Positions 27,301-33,665 of a DNA stretch of 64,000 nucleotides are shown in pieces. The stretch spans positions 62,001-126,000 of the forward strand of contig NZ_JAVDPW010000002.1 of the NCBI RefSeq assembly GCF_031453975.1, written 5' to 3'. The stretch is from Inquilinus ginsengisoli_A. GTDB lineage: Bacteria; Pseudomonadota; Alphaproteobacteria; DSM-16000; Inquilinaceae. The translations under genes and the position numbers were made by a program. The notes under the pieces were generated by a model. The model did not search any database. It was not told the DNA's origin and saw only the letters and a list, made by a program, of their open reading frames with translations. The stretch's first letter is position 1. Each line of letters opens with the position of its first letter.

Positions 27301-28248
27301 CCCCTCATAGATGCCCCGCCGCTCCGCCGCCTTGCCGATGGCGTGGATCGCCTGCTCGTAGTCGCGCAAGTAGCGGTCGGCATCGGCCGCGGTGGTCGCC
27401 GCCTCGCCCAGCATGTCGTAGGAGTAGCGGAAGCCGCGGGCCTCCAGCTTGCGGCCGTTGGCCAGCGCCTCGGAGATGGTCTGGCCGGACACGAACTGCT
27501 CGCCCATCATCCGCATCGCCATGTCGACGCCCTTGCGGATCAGCGGCTCGCCGCCGCGGCCGATCAGCCGGGTCAGCGCGGCGGACAGGCCGGCCTCGCT
27601 GCTGGTGGTCACCAGCTTGCCGGTCACCACCAGGCCCCAGGCGGCGGCGTTGACGAACATCGACGGGCTCTGCCCGACATGGGACTGCCAGTCGCCGGAC
27701 GAGATCTTGTCGCGGATCAGCGCGTCGCGGGTGGCGCGGTCGGGGATGCGCAGCAGCGCCTCGGCCAAGCACATCAGGGCGACGCCCTCATGGCTCGACA
27801 GCGAGAACTCCTGGATCAGCCCCTCGACGCCGCCGCCGACGCCCTTGGCGCGCAGCGCCTCGACCAGGGTGCGGGCGATGTCGCGGGCGCCGTCGGTCAC
27901 CGGCTTGGGCAGGGTGGCACCGGCCAGGATAAAGGGCAGGCACTCCTCCTCCGGCCGGCGATAGGCGGCGGTGATCTTGGCGCGCAGCACGGTCTGCGGT
28001 TGCACCGACTGGGCGAAGTCGAGGAAGGGCTGCGGCCCGGCCGTCTCCGCGGCGGCGCCTTCGACCAGGTCGACACCGTCGGCATCCTCAGGCCCGCCGA
28101 AGCTCTCGCCACGCTCGACCCGGTCGAGCATCGCCAGCATGGCCTGCTTGACCAGCCAGTGCGGCGTTCGCCCCTGCTTCTCCGCCGCCGCCTTCAGCCG
28201 CGTGCGCAGATCATCGTCGATCTTGATCCCGAAGGTGGTGTTGGCCAT
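24349..28248 (-). CDS. putA: Bifunctional proline dehydrogenase / P5C dehydrogenase PutA
   Basis: A 1299-residue trifunctional PutA that converts proline to glutamate. An N-terminal ribbon-helix-helix (about 1-45; NTTFGIKIDDDLRTRLKAAA) makes it its own repressor. The FAD proline dehydrogenase barrel spans roughly 240-560 (ISIKLSALHPRYSRAQ, RLVKGAYWDSEIKRAQ). The NAD aldehyde dehydrogenase domain spans about 640-1080, with catalytic Cys in DSAGQRCSALRIL and Glu in LIAETGGQNALI. A C-terminal ALDH-like domain follows. When proline is absent PutA binds put DNA; reduced FAD moves it to the membrane. No putP permease is adjacent. GTTGCA operators lie upstream. Confidence 0.97.
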   Translation of the reverse strand: MANTTFGIKIDDDLRTRLKAAAEKQGRTPHWLVKQAMLAMLDRVERGESFGGPEDADGVDLVEGAAAETAGPQPFLDFAQSVQPQTVLRAKITAAYRRPEEECLPFILAGATLPKPVTDGARDIARTLVEALRAKGVGGGVEGLIQEFSLSSHEGVALMCLAEALLRIPDRATRDALIRDKISSGDWQSHVGQSPSMFVNAAAWGLVVTGKLVTTSSEAGLSAALTRLIGRGGEPLIRKGVDMAMRMMGEQFVSGQTISEALANGRKLEARGFRYSYDMLGEAATTAADADRYLRDYEQAIHAIGKAAERRGIYEGPGISIKLSALHPRYSRAQADRVKAELLPRLTALAVLARSYDIGLNIDAEEADRLELSLDLLEALCFDPALAGWNGIGFVVQAYQKRCPFVIDYIVDLARRSGHRVMVRLVKGAYWDSEIKRAQVDGLEGFPVYTRKIYTDVSFLACARKLLAAPDAVFPQFATHNAQTLATIYKMAGENYYRGQYEFQCLHGMGEGLYEEVVGREKLDRPCRIYAPVGTHETLLAYLVRRLLENGANTSFVNRIGDPDVSVDELIGDPVEAARKVQPLGAPHARIASPRGLFGDVRDNSAGIDLSNEQRLASLSAALLSGADAVVRAVPMLGDGDRDGPAKEVRNPADRRDLVGHVVEASAEQVDEAMAQAAAAAPIWQSTPPADRAACLLRAADLMEARMPALLGTIIREAGKTLSNAVGEVREAVDFLRYYAAQVRDGFSNDTHRPLGPVVCISPWNFPLAIFSGQVAAALAAGNTVLAKPAEETPLIAAAAVRILREAGVPAGAVQLVPGAGPVGARLVADARTRGVMFTGSTEVAKIIQKVLADRLDPEGRPIPLIAETGGQNALIVDSSALPEQVVGDVLASAFDSAGQRCSALRILCVQEDVADRVLTMLKGAMAELSIGNPDRLAVDVGPVITGEAQGIIDGHIEAMRAKGRKVQQLPLPEAAKHGTFVPPTLIEIDGIADLKREVFGPVLHVLRWRRSQLDQLLDAINATGYGLTFGVHTRIDETIARVSHRIGAGNVYVNRNLIGAVVGVQPFGGHGLSGTGPKAGGPMYLYRLLSTRPEAGPVAADPAGAEVGDKRFHALREWVFHLRSIGQGAEAERVAGYEARSPLGVTLDLPGPVGEKNSYSLEPRGTVLCIAQSAAGAALQVGAALATGNKVVLSAPADVAKTVLGAVPQSLKPLLSRSDDWAAAAADAVLFEGDSDALHALNQAVAARPGPLVPVQGAARDDLASGRAGYALEWLLLERSVSNNTAAAGGNASLMTIG

Positions 28249-28263
28249 GACCCCTGCCCGTCC

Positions 28264-28316
28264 GGTTGCACCTAGTTGGTCCGATCGGTAGCACCGATTT
28301 CGTCAGAGGTGCAACC
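28264..28316 (-). promoter_or_regulatory. PutA operator sites upstream of putA
   Basis: A perfect 10-bp inverted repeat, GGTTGCACCT (28264-28273) and AGGTGCAACC (28307-28316), flanks a third related sequence GGTAGCACC (28287-28295). GTTGCA is the consensus bound by the PutA ribbon-helix-helix domain in E. coli. The sites lie 16-68 bases upstream of the putA start, where they would repress putA and perhaps the divergent gene. Confidence 0.75.
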
Positions 28317-28410
28317 TCCTTCGCGAATCGGTGATTTCCCGGCCCGACGCCAATAGAACCGTCATCGAATTCGTCTAGACCACCGGATGAGATCCACTGG
28401 AGTCCGACCG

Positions 28411-29031
28411 ATGAGCAGCAAGTCCCTGGGGCTGGAGCCCCTGATCCACCCGACCGCGCGGGTCAATGACAGCCGCCTGGGCATCTACACCGAGATCGGC
28501 GCCAACGCCGTGCTGGGCGAGGTCGAGCTCGGCGACTACAGCTACCTGATGGACGGCGCCATGGCCTGGTGCGTCGAGATCGGCAGGTTCTGCTCGATCG
28601 CCGCCTACACCCGCCTGAACGCGCCGAACCACCCGACCTGGCGGGCGACCCAGCACCATTTCACCTACCGCTCCTCCGCCTACGGGCTGGGCGAGGCCGA
28701 CGACCAGGGCTTCTTCGACTGGCGCCGCGGCAACCGGGTCACGATCGGCCACGACGTCTGGATCGGCCATGGCGCGATCGTGCTGCCGGGGGTGACGGTC
28801 GGCACCGGTGCTGTGATCGGCGCCGGGTCGGTGGTGACCCGCGACGTGCCGGCCTACACCATCGTCGCCGGCAGCCCGGCCCGGCCGCTGCGGCGGCGGG
28901 TGACCGAGGCGGTCGAGGCCCGGCTGCTGGCCCTGGCCTGGTGGGACTGGCCGCATGACCGGCTGGGCACGGCGCTGGCCGATTTCCGGGCGCTGGAGGC
29001 CGAGGAATTCTGCCGCAAACACGGCGCCTAG
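28411..29031 (+). CDS. Hexapeptide-repeat acetyltransferase (phosphonate-cluster type)
   Basis: A 206-residue left-handed beta-helix acyltransferase. Hexapeptide repeats run from about residue 20 to 65 and 110 to 165 (HDVWIGHGAIVLPGVTVGTG). The internal sequence GRFCSIAAYTRLNAPNHPTW and HFTYRSSAYGLGEAD closely resembles the transferase family found in phosphonate (phn) operons, but no phn genes are present here. The C-terminus RLLALAWWDWPHDRL is also characteristic. It probably transfers an acetyl group to a small amine or sugar. The start at 28411 is preferred over an ATG at 28387 because CTGGAG precedes it. It is divergent from putA. Confidence 0.87.
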   Translation: MSSKSLGLEPLIHPTARVNDSRLGIYTEIGANAVLGEVELGDYSYLMDGAMAWCVEIGRFCSIAAYTRLNAPNHPTWRATQHHFTYRSSAYGLGEADDQGFFDWRRGNRVTIGHDVWIGHGAIVLPGVTVGTGAVIGAGSVVTRDVPAYTIVAGSPARPLRRRVTEAVEARLLALAWWDWPHDRLGTALADFRALEAEEFCRKHGA

Positions 29032-29220
29032 CCGACCGGCACCGGATGCCCCTGCCCTTCATCGGAACCGATCGCGTGTCGCTCCGGTTGCTCCATCGTC
29101 CGCGATCGCCATGATCGCCACGATGAGGACCGGCCCATTCCCTCGATCATCGCCGCCGCCGCGCCGACCCCGCATGATCCCCAGGCCGAGGGGTTCTACA
29201 CCGACGCCCTGCGCGAGCTG

Positions 29221-29907
29221 GTGGCGACCGGCCTGCCCTTCCTGCTGGCCGGCACCTACGCCGTCAGCGCCTACACCGGCATCTCGCGGCCGACCAAGGA
29301 CCTCGACATCTTCTGCAAGGCCGGCGACAGCCCGCGCATCCTCGGCCATTTCCACGACCTCGGCCACGCCATCGAGATCGAGGACGAGCGCTGGCTTGGC
29401 AAAGTGCACAAGGGGTCACATTTCTTCGACGTGATCTACGCCTCCTCGAACGGCACCATGCCGGTCAACGACCAGTGGTTCGAGCACGCCCGCGAGATCG
29501 ACGTGTTCGGCAGCACGGTGCGGATCGTCGCCCCGACCGAACTGATCTGGTCGAAGGCCTTCATCCAGATGCGCCACCGCTACGACGGCGCCGATGTCGT
29601 CCATGTCATCCTGAAGCAGCATGACCAGATCGATTGGCGGCGGCTGTTGGGCTACATGGAGCTGCATTGGGAGATGCTGCTGGTCCACCTGCTCAATTTC
29701 CGCTGGGTCTACCCGACCGAACGCGACCGGGTGCCGCGCTGGCTGATGGACGAGCTGATGGACCGGCTGCGCCACCAGCTCGACCTGCCGCAGCCGCAGA
29801 TGAAGGTGTGCCGCGGCCGCATGCTGTCGCGGATCGACTACGCCACCGCGGTCGAGGATTGGGGCTTCGCCGATGTCGGCGGCGAGGGCGAGTGGCGCGA
29901 TGAGTGA
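29221..29907 (+). CDS. Nucleotidyltransferase-like protein, true start unclear
   Basis: The protein resembles MNT-type nucleotidyltransferases: a G-[TS]-x(n)-D-x-D core reading FLLAGTYAVSAYTGISRPTK then DLDIFCKAGD, followed by a helical C-terminal region. It could modify a small molecule, RNA or protein. The only ATG/GTG/TTG in frame is GTG 29221, but the frame is open and coding-like upstream to 29032 (DPQAEGFYTDALRELVATG), and that helix normally precedes the GT motif. The true start may be a rare ATT/ATC near 29137-29149, or one base may be missing after ATG 29123. It overlaps the following phosphoesterase gene by 8 bases. Confidence 0.65.
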   Translation: MATGLPFLLAGTYAVSAYTGISRPTKDLDIFCKAGDSPRILGHFHDLGHAIEIEDERWLGKVHKGSHFFDVIYASSNGTMPVNDQWFEHAREIDVFGSTVRIVAPTELIWSKAFIQMRHRYDGADVVHVILKQHDQIDWRRLLGYMELHWEMLLVHLLNFRWVYPTERDRVPRWLMDELMDRLRHQLDLPQPQMKVCRGRMLSRIDYATAVEDWGFADVGGEGEWRDE

Positions 29908-30634
29908 GGAAAAGGCCATGCCCGACCGGGAGAAGTTCACCGTCGCCGCGATCGGCGACATCCATGTCAAGGACACCTCCGACCCGCTGCGCGACCTGTT
30001 CGGCGAGATCGCGCAGGCGGCCGACGCGCTGGTGCTGTGCGGCGACCTGACCGACACCGGCACGCCGCGCCAGGCCGAACGGCTGGCGGAGGATCTGCGC
30101 GGCTGCCCGATCCCGGTGGTCGGCGTGCTGGGCAACCACGACTACGAAGGCGGCCAGGTCGACGAGGTAAAGACCATCCTGACCCAGGGCGGCATGCATC
30201 TCCTGGACGGCAGCTCCTGCGAGATCGACGGCGTCGGCTTCGTCGGGGTCAAGGGATTCGCGGGAGGATTCGGCAAGCGGATGCTCGGCTCCTTCGGCGA
30301 GCCCGAGACCAAGGATTTCGTCGCGGTGGCGGTGGGCGAGGCGATGCGGCTGGAGAACGCCATGCGCACGGTGAAGACGCAACGGTCGCTGGTGGTGCTG
30401 CACTATGCCCCGATCGCCGAGACCATCGAGGGCGAGCCGCTGGAGATCTACCCCTTCCTGGGGTCGTCGCGGCTGGCCGAGACGATCGACCGCTTCACCG
30501 TCAGCGCCGTGGTGCACGGCCACGCCCATCGCGGCGTCCATCAGGGTCACACCCCCGGGGGTGCGCCGGTCTACAACGTCGCCTGGGGGATCGAGAAGCC
30601 GAGCGGCAAGCCCTATGCGTTGCTGGAGCTGTGA
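29900..30634 (+). CDS. Metallophosphoesterase
   Basis: A 244-residue calcineurin-like phosphoesterase. The metal-binding motifs are in order: GDIHVKD (D-x-H) near residue 20, VLCGDLTDTG (GDxxD), VLGNHDYEG (GNHD/E), and VVHGHAHRG (GHxH) near 210. Substrates in this superfamily range from nucleotides to phosphoproteins and phospholipids, and nothing here narrows it. ATG 29900 overlaps the end of the nucleotidyltransferase-like gene, suggesting coupling and a common job in nucleotide or RNA handling. ATG 29918, with AGGAAAAGG before it, is an alternative start. Confidence 0.88.
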   Translation: MSEEKAMPDREKFTVAAIGDIHVKDTSDPLRDLFGEIAQAADALVLCGDLTDTGTPRQAERLAEDLRGCPIPVVGVLGNHDYEGGQVDEVKTILTQGGMHLLDGSSCEIDGVGFVGVKGFAGGFGKRMLGSFGEPETKDFVAVAVGEAMRLENAMRTVKTQRSLVVLHYAPIAETIEGEPLEIYPFLGSSRLAETIDRFTVSAVVHGHAHRGVHQGHTPGGAPVYNVAWGIEKPSGKPYALLEL

Positions 30635-30703
30635 TGGCGGGCGCGGCAATGCGGAGCCACCCCAAAAGCCGTCATTGGCAAACCCGCGGAGGCTCACCCC
30701 TAA

Positions 30704-30797
30704 ATTGTCATTGCCCGGCTTGACCGGGCAATCCAGTGGCCACCAAGAACGGCTCTGGCCGCCCCTGGATGCCACGGTCAAGCCGTGGCATGACAAT
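30704..30797. repeat. Double-hairpin REP-like element
   Basis: Two 33-base arms (30704-30736 and 30765-30797) are reverse complements at 27 of 33 positions. Each arm also folds on its own: TGCCCGG..CCGGGCA in the left, TGCCACGG..CCGTGGCA in the right. The differences are compensatory within each hairpin. The core (GTCATTGCCCGGCTTGACC) resembles intergenic palindromes common in alphaproteobacterial genomes. The rest of 30635-30911 holds no gene. Confidence 0.75.
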
Positions 30798-30911
30798 AGA
30801 AGTCGAGAGCCGGGGCCTAGCCCGCAACCCGAAGATCTCAGCAGGCCCCAACGAAAAGGGCCGCCACAGGCGACCCTCTTCACATCGAGCGGTTCCGCCT
30901 TGCGGCGGGAT

Positions 30912-31448
30912 CTACCAGGTGCGCACGTCGCCGGTGTCGACATGCACGAAGTTCGAGCGCGGATAGTAGCCGACGCCGCCGGCGTCGAGCGCGACCGCGT
31001 TCGACCGCAGGCTCGCCAAGCTCATATTCGGCATGAAGATGTCAGCCGCCTGGCCCTGGATGTGCAGGGAATTGCGCGCGACACCGCGGCTGCGCCGGGC
31101 CAGCATGGCGTTGGTCGCCCGGGATCGGTAGCCGCAGACCACATGGATCGGCTCGTTCGACCCGCCCCGGCGCTGCAGCGAATTGAGGATGTCCAGCAGC
31201 TTCGGGTCCATCACGCGGACCTCGTCCGAGCGCCAGTCGCGCAGGAAGTAGTTGAACTTGGCCAGGACGTCCGGGTTGTACCAGCCGTCGACCCAGTAGT
31301 CTTCCTTGATTTCGACCAGGTTGTGCGCGTCGTAGAGGTGTAGCGACCTTCGGTTGGTGGCGGCATAGGCTGAGAGTGGCGCGAGTGGCGTGACGGCAAC
31401 GGCCGCAGCGGCCCCTGCCGACATTCTGAGGAATTGCCGTCTCTGCAT
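30912..31448 (-). CDS. DUF882 (MepK/YcbK-like) murein endopeptidase, Tat-exported
   Basis: A 178-residue precursor. The N-terminus RRQFLRMSAGAAAAVAVTPL is a twin-arginine signal, so the protein is exported folded, probably with zinc bound. The mature domain is DUF882/M15-like: VCGYRSRATNAMLARRSRGV, then HIQGQAADIFMP (His and Asp metal ligands), and YYPRSNFVHVDTG (third ligand). E. coli MepK of this family cuts 3-3 mDAP-mDAP crosslinks made by L,D-transpeptidases, and an L,D-transpeptidase gene lies directly upstream on the same strand. The start at 31448 gives the correct signal peptide. Confidence 0.88.
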   Translation of the reverse strand: MQRRQFLRMSAGAAAAVAVTPLAPLSAYAATNRRSLHLYDAHNLVEIKEDYWVDGWYNPDVLAKFNYFLRDWRSDEVRVMDPKLLDILNSLQRRGGSNEPIHVVCGYRSRATNAMLARRSRGVARNSLHIQGQAADIFMPNMSLASLRSNAVALDAGGVGYYPRSNFVHVDTGDVRTW

Positions 31449-31775
31449 CGTCCCCGCTGCTCCTAACATAACTACATGCGCGCCCAGCATTTCTGACGCT
31501 TTACACGCCTTTATTCGGCGCCGGACGTTCGATGAAGACCTTTCTGAGGCAGGACGAAGCGGGAATCAACCATTTCTTCATATGATTGCAAAGAAAAACT
31601 GTGCCATATCGGCAACATTGTTGTACATCTGTCGCACTTTTGGAACAGATGTAAGTAAAAAACGGAAAAATCCTAATATAAAACTTACATCACTGTGAAA
31701 ACATCAAGATAAAATAAAAATCGGCGGCCGAATTACGGCCGCCCATCGGAGCAACGTCAGAGTCCAGTGTGGCGT
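31449..31775. other. AT-rich intergenic region between the two murein genes
   Basis: This is one of the few clearly AT-rich stretches of the window, especially 31560-31722. It probably contains the promoter of the DUF882 gene (minus strand) and the terminator of the L,D-transpeptidase gene. A short plus-strand open frame (31390-31698) overlaps the signal-peptide coding region and has atypical composition; I do not consider it a gene. A small RNA here cannot be excluded. Confidence 0.4.
31705..31743 (-). terminator. Intrinsic terminator of the L,D-transpeptidase gene
   Basis: On the minus strand an 8-bp perfect stem (GGCGGCCG/CGGCCGCC, 31723-31743, loop of 5) is followed by a T-rich tail (ATTTTTATTTTATC). 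It begins 33 bases after the stop codon at 31776. This is a textbook Rho-independent terminator. Confidence 0.85.
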
Positions 31776-33467
31776 TCAACGCGAGGATGCGAGTTGTTCG
31801 CGCTGGGTTTCGCGGGCCTTGAGTGCCTCGATGACCTTTGCGTCGATGCCGTAGACGTCGCCGCGGAACGCCATCTCGCCGGTCTGGTCGACCCATGCGG
31901 TCTGGTAGACGATGTAGAGCGGCATCGGAGTCGGCAGGTTGATTCGGGTGGTCGGGTTCCAGCTGCCCATCACCCGCGCCCGTCGTTCCGGCGACCAGTC
32001 GGGGGAGCCGTCGAGCAGGTAGTCCGCCAGCCAGATCGGATCCTGCAGGCGCACGCAGCCATGCGACAGGGCGCGGTCGGCCTTCTGGAAGAAGCTCTTC
32101 GACGGCGTGTCGTGGAGGTAGACGCTCCAGTTGTTCGCCATCATGAACTTGACCTTGCCCAGCGCGTTGCCCGGCCCCGGCTCCTGCCGGATGCGCAGGT
32201 TGCGCATGCCGCCGGCGCCGACGCCCTGCCAATCGACCGACCCGTCGCTCATCTCCCGGCCGCCGCTCCAGCTCGAGAACAGCTTGTAGTTGCGACTGGA
32301 CAGATAGGTCGGGTCGTTGCGCAGCTTGGGCAGGTACTCCTTGCTCGCGATCGAGGGCGGCACGGTCCAGGTCGGGTTGAATTCGAGATAGGTCAACGCG
32401 CTGTTGAACATCGGCGTCGGCAGGTCGGGCTTGCCGACCACCACATCCATGGTCCGCACCAGCTTGCCGTCGGTGACGATGTCCATGGTGTAGGCGGCGA
32501 GGTTGACCATCAGGTAGTCGTCGCCGAGATCGTCCGGCAGCCAGCGCAGCCGCTCCATGCTGGCGATGATCTGGTTCATCCGGTCGGCGCCCTGCTTGTT
32601 CAGGGTGGCGATGGTGCCGCGGCCGAGGATGCCGTCGGGCTTCAGCCCGTGCTTGGTCTGGAACTGCTCCACCGCCGTCACCAGCACCGGGTCGTAGACC
32701 GGGCTCTGGTCGGTCGGGTCGCCGGCGAACTCGCCGGTCGCGGTCAGCCGGGCCCGCAGCACCGGCACGCGGTCGCTCGACTGCCCCGGCCGCAGGCTCT
32801 CGCCGGCCGGGATGGTCGGCCAGCCGGCATCCGCCAGCGCCTCATAGCCGCGCAACGCGCCCTTCAGCTGCTGGTACAGCGCATGCTTCGGCGCCAGCTC
32901 GACCAGGAACGCATCGGCGTCGGGCAGCATCGACGCGGCGGTGGCGAGGCCGGCGCGGTCGACCGGCTTCGGGGTGATGTCGAAATTCTTGTCGACGTCG
33001 CGCGGCACCAGCCGCCCGGAATGGACATCGGCGCCGTAGCGCATCACCGCGGCGCTGAGCAGGATCTCGGCCGCGACCACATCCTCGGCATCGCCGGAGC
33101 GGATCAGCCCCTGCAGCGCCTCGACATAGTAGTCGGACGGGCGCAGCCCCTCGTCGCCGGCCTTGGCCAGGCGGGCGACGATCGGGTCGACCCGCCGGTC
33201 CAGCCGGCCGTCCGTGTCGATCCACAACGGGAACCAGCCGCGCGCGGCGTAGAGGTCGCGCACGTCGCCGGCCTTCAGGATCACGCCGCCGACCGCGACC
33301 GTGTTGGCGGTGCCGATGGCGGCCTCGATCGCCAGGCGCGGGTCGGACAGGCCAGCGGCCGCCTGGGTGGGGGGCGCGGCCTGAACCAGGGCGGCCTGTG
33401 CCATGGTCGCCGGCAGGCCGGCCGAGCACAGCAGCAGGGACAAGAGGGGGACGGCGAGGCGGCACAT
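31776..33467 (-). CDS. L,D-transpeptidase (LdtD/YcbB-like)
   Basis: A 563-residue periplasmic enzyme with a signal peptide (CRLAVPLLSLLLCSAGLPA). An N-terminal scaffold (about 40-220) is followed by a peptidoglycan-binding domain (about 230-290; AVEQFQTKHGLKPDGILGRG) and a YkuD catalytic domain (about 315-510). The catalytic Cys471 lies in SHGCVRL, with His452 upstream in YLHDTPS. It forms 3-3 crosslinks in peptidoglycan or attaches proteins to it. The start at 33467 has GGAGA upstream. It pairs with the DUF882 endopeptidase gene downstream, and an intrinsic terminator separates them. Confidence 0.93.
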   Translation of the reverse strand: MCRLAVPLLSLLLCSAGLPATMAQAALVQAAPPTQAAAGLSDPRLAIEAAIGTANTVAVGGVILKAGDVRDLYAARGWFPLWIDTDGRLDRRVDPIVARLAKAGDEGLRPSDYYVEALQGLIRSGDAEDVVAAEILLSAAVMRYGADVHSGRLVPRDVDKNFDITPKPVDRAGLATAASMLPDADAFLVELAPKHALYQQLKGALRGYEALADAGWPTIPAGESLRPGQSSDRVPVLRARLTATGEFAGDPTDQSPVYDPVLVTAVEQFQTKHGLKPDGILGRGTIATLNKQGADRMNQIIASMERLRWLPDDLGDDYLMVNLAAYTMDIVTDGKLVRTMDVVVGKPDLPTPMFNSALTYLEFNPTWTVPPSIASKEYLPKLRNDPTYLSSRNYKLFSSWSGGREMSDGSVDWQGVGAGGMRNLRIRQEPGPGNALGKVKFMMANNWSVYLHDTPSKSFFQKADRALSHGCVRLQDPIWLADYLLDGSPDWSPERRARVMGSWNPTTRINLPTPMPLYIVYQTAWVDQTGEMAFRGDVYGIDAKVIEALKARETQREQLASSR

Positions 33468-33555
33468 GATCAATTCTCCGGCGAACCTTAAATACCTAGC
33501 GCGGCAATCGGATAAGAGGAGCCCACTATGCGTAAATCGATCGTGAAAGTCACAG

Positions 33556-33577
33556 TATGTTGCCAATAAGCAACATA
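33556..33577. promoter_or_regulatory. Perfect inverted repeat between divergent genes
   Basis: TATGTTGC-N6-GCAACATA, 8-bp exact arms, lies in the AT-rich gap between the L,D-transpeptidase (start 33467) and the ABC exporter (start 33666), about 89 bases from each. It looks like an operator for a dimeric regulator; which one is unknown. Confidence 0.5.
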
Positions 33578-33665
33578 ATCAAGCAATTTTATCCAACCTG
33601 GTCCGCGCTGTCCAGGGACGGCTTTGGCCTTCCCGCCCGGCCGGCGCCCGCCTAGGTTACGCAGC

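Noticed and set aside
24529..28275. A 1248-codon open frame on the plus strand antisense to putA
   Set aside because: A typical effect of high GC with G/C third positions. The translation is Gly/Arg/His/Gln-rich with no family sequence, and putA on the other strand is unmistakable.
28411..29031. A phosphonate-utilisation locus
   Set aside because: Only the acetyltransferase resembles phn-linked proteins; no C-P lyase or phn genes are present.
31390..31698. A plus-strand frame of 102 codons in the AT-rich gap
   Set aside because: Half of it is antisense to the DUF882 signal peptide, and the rest has AT-rich promoter-like composition.
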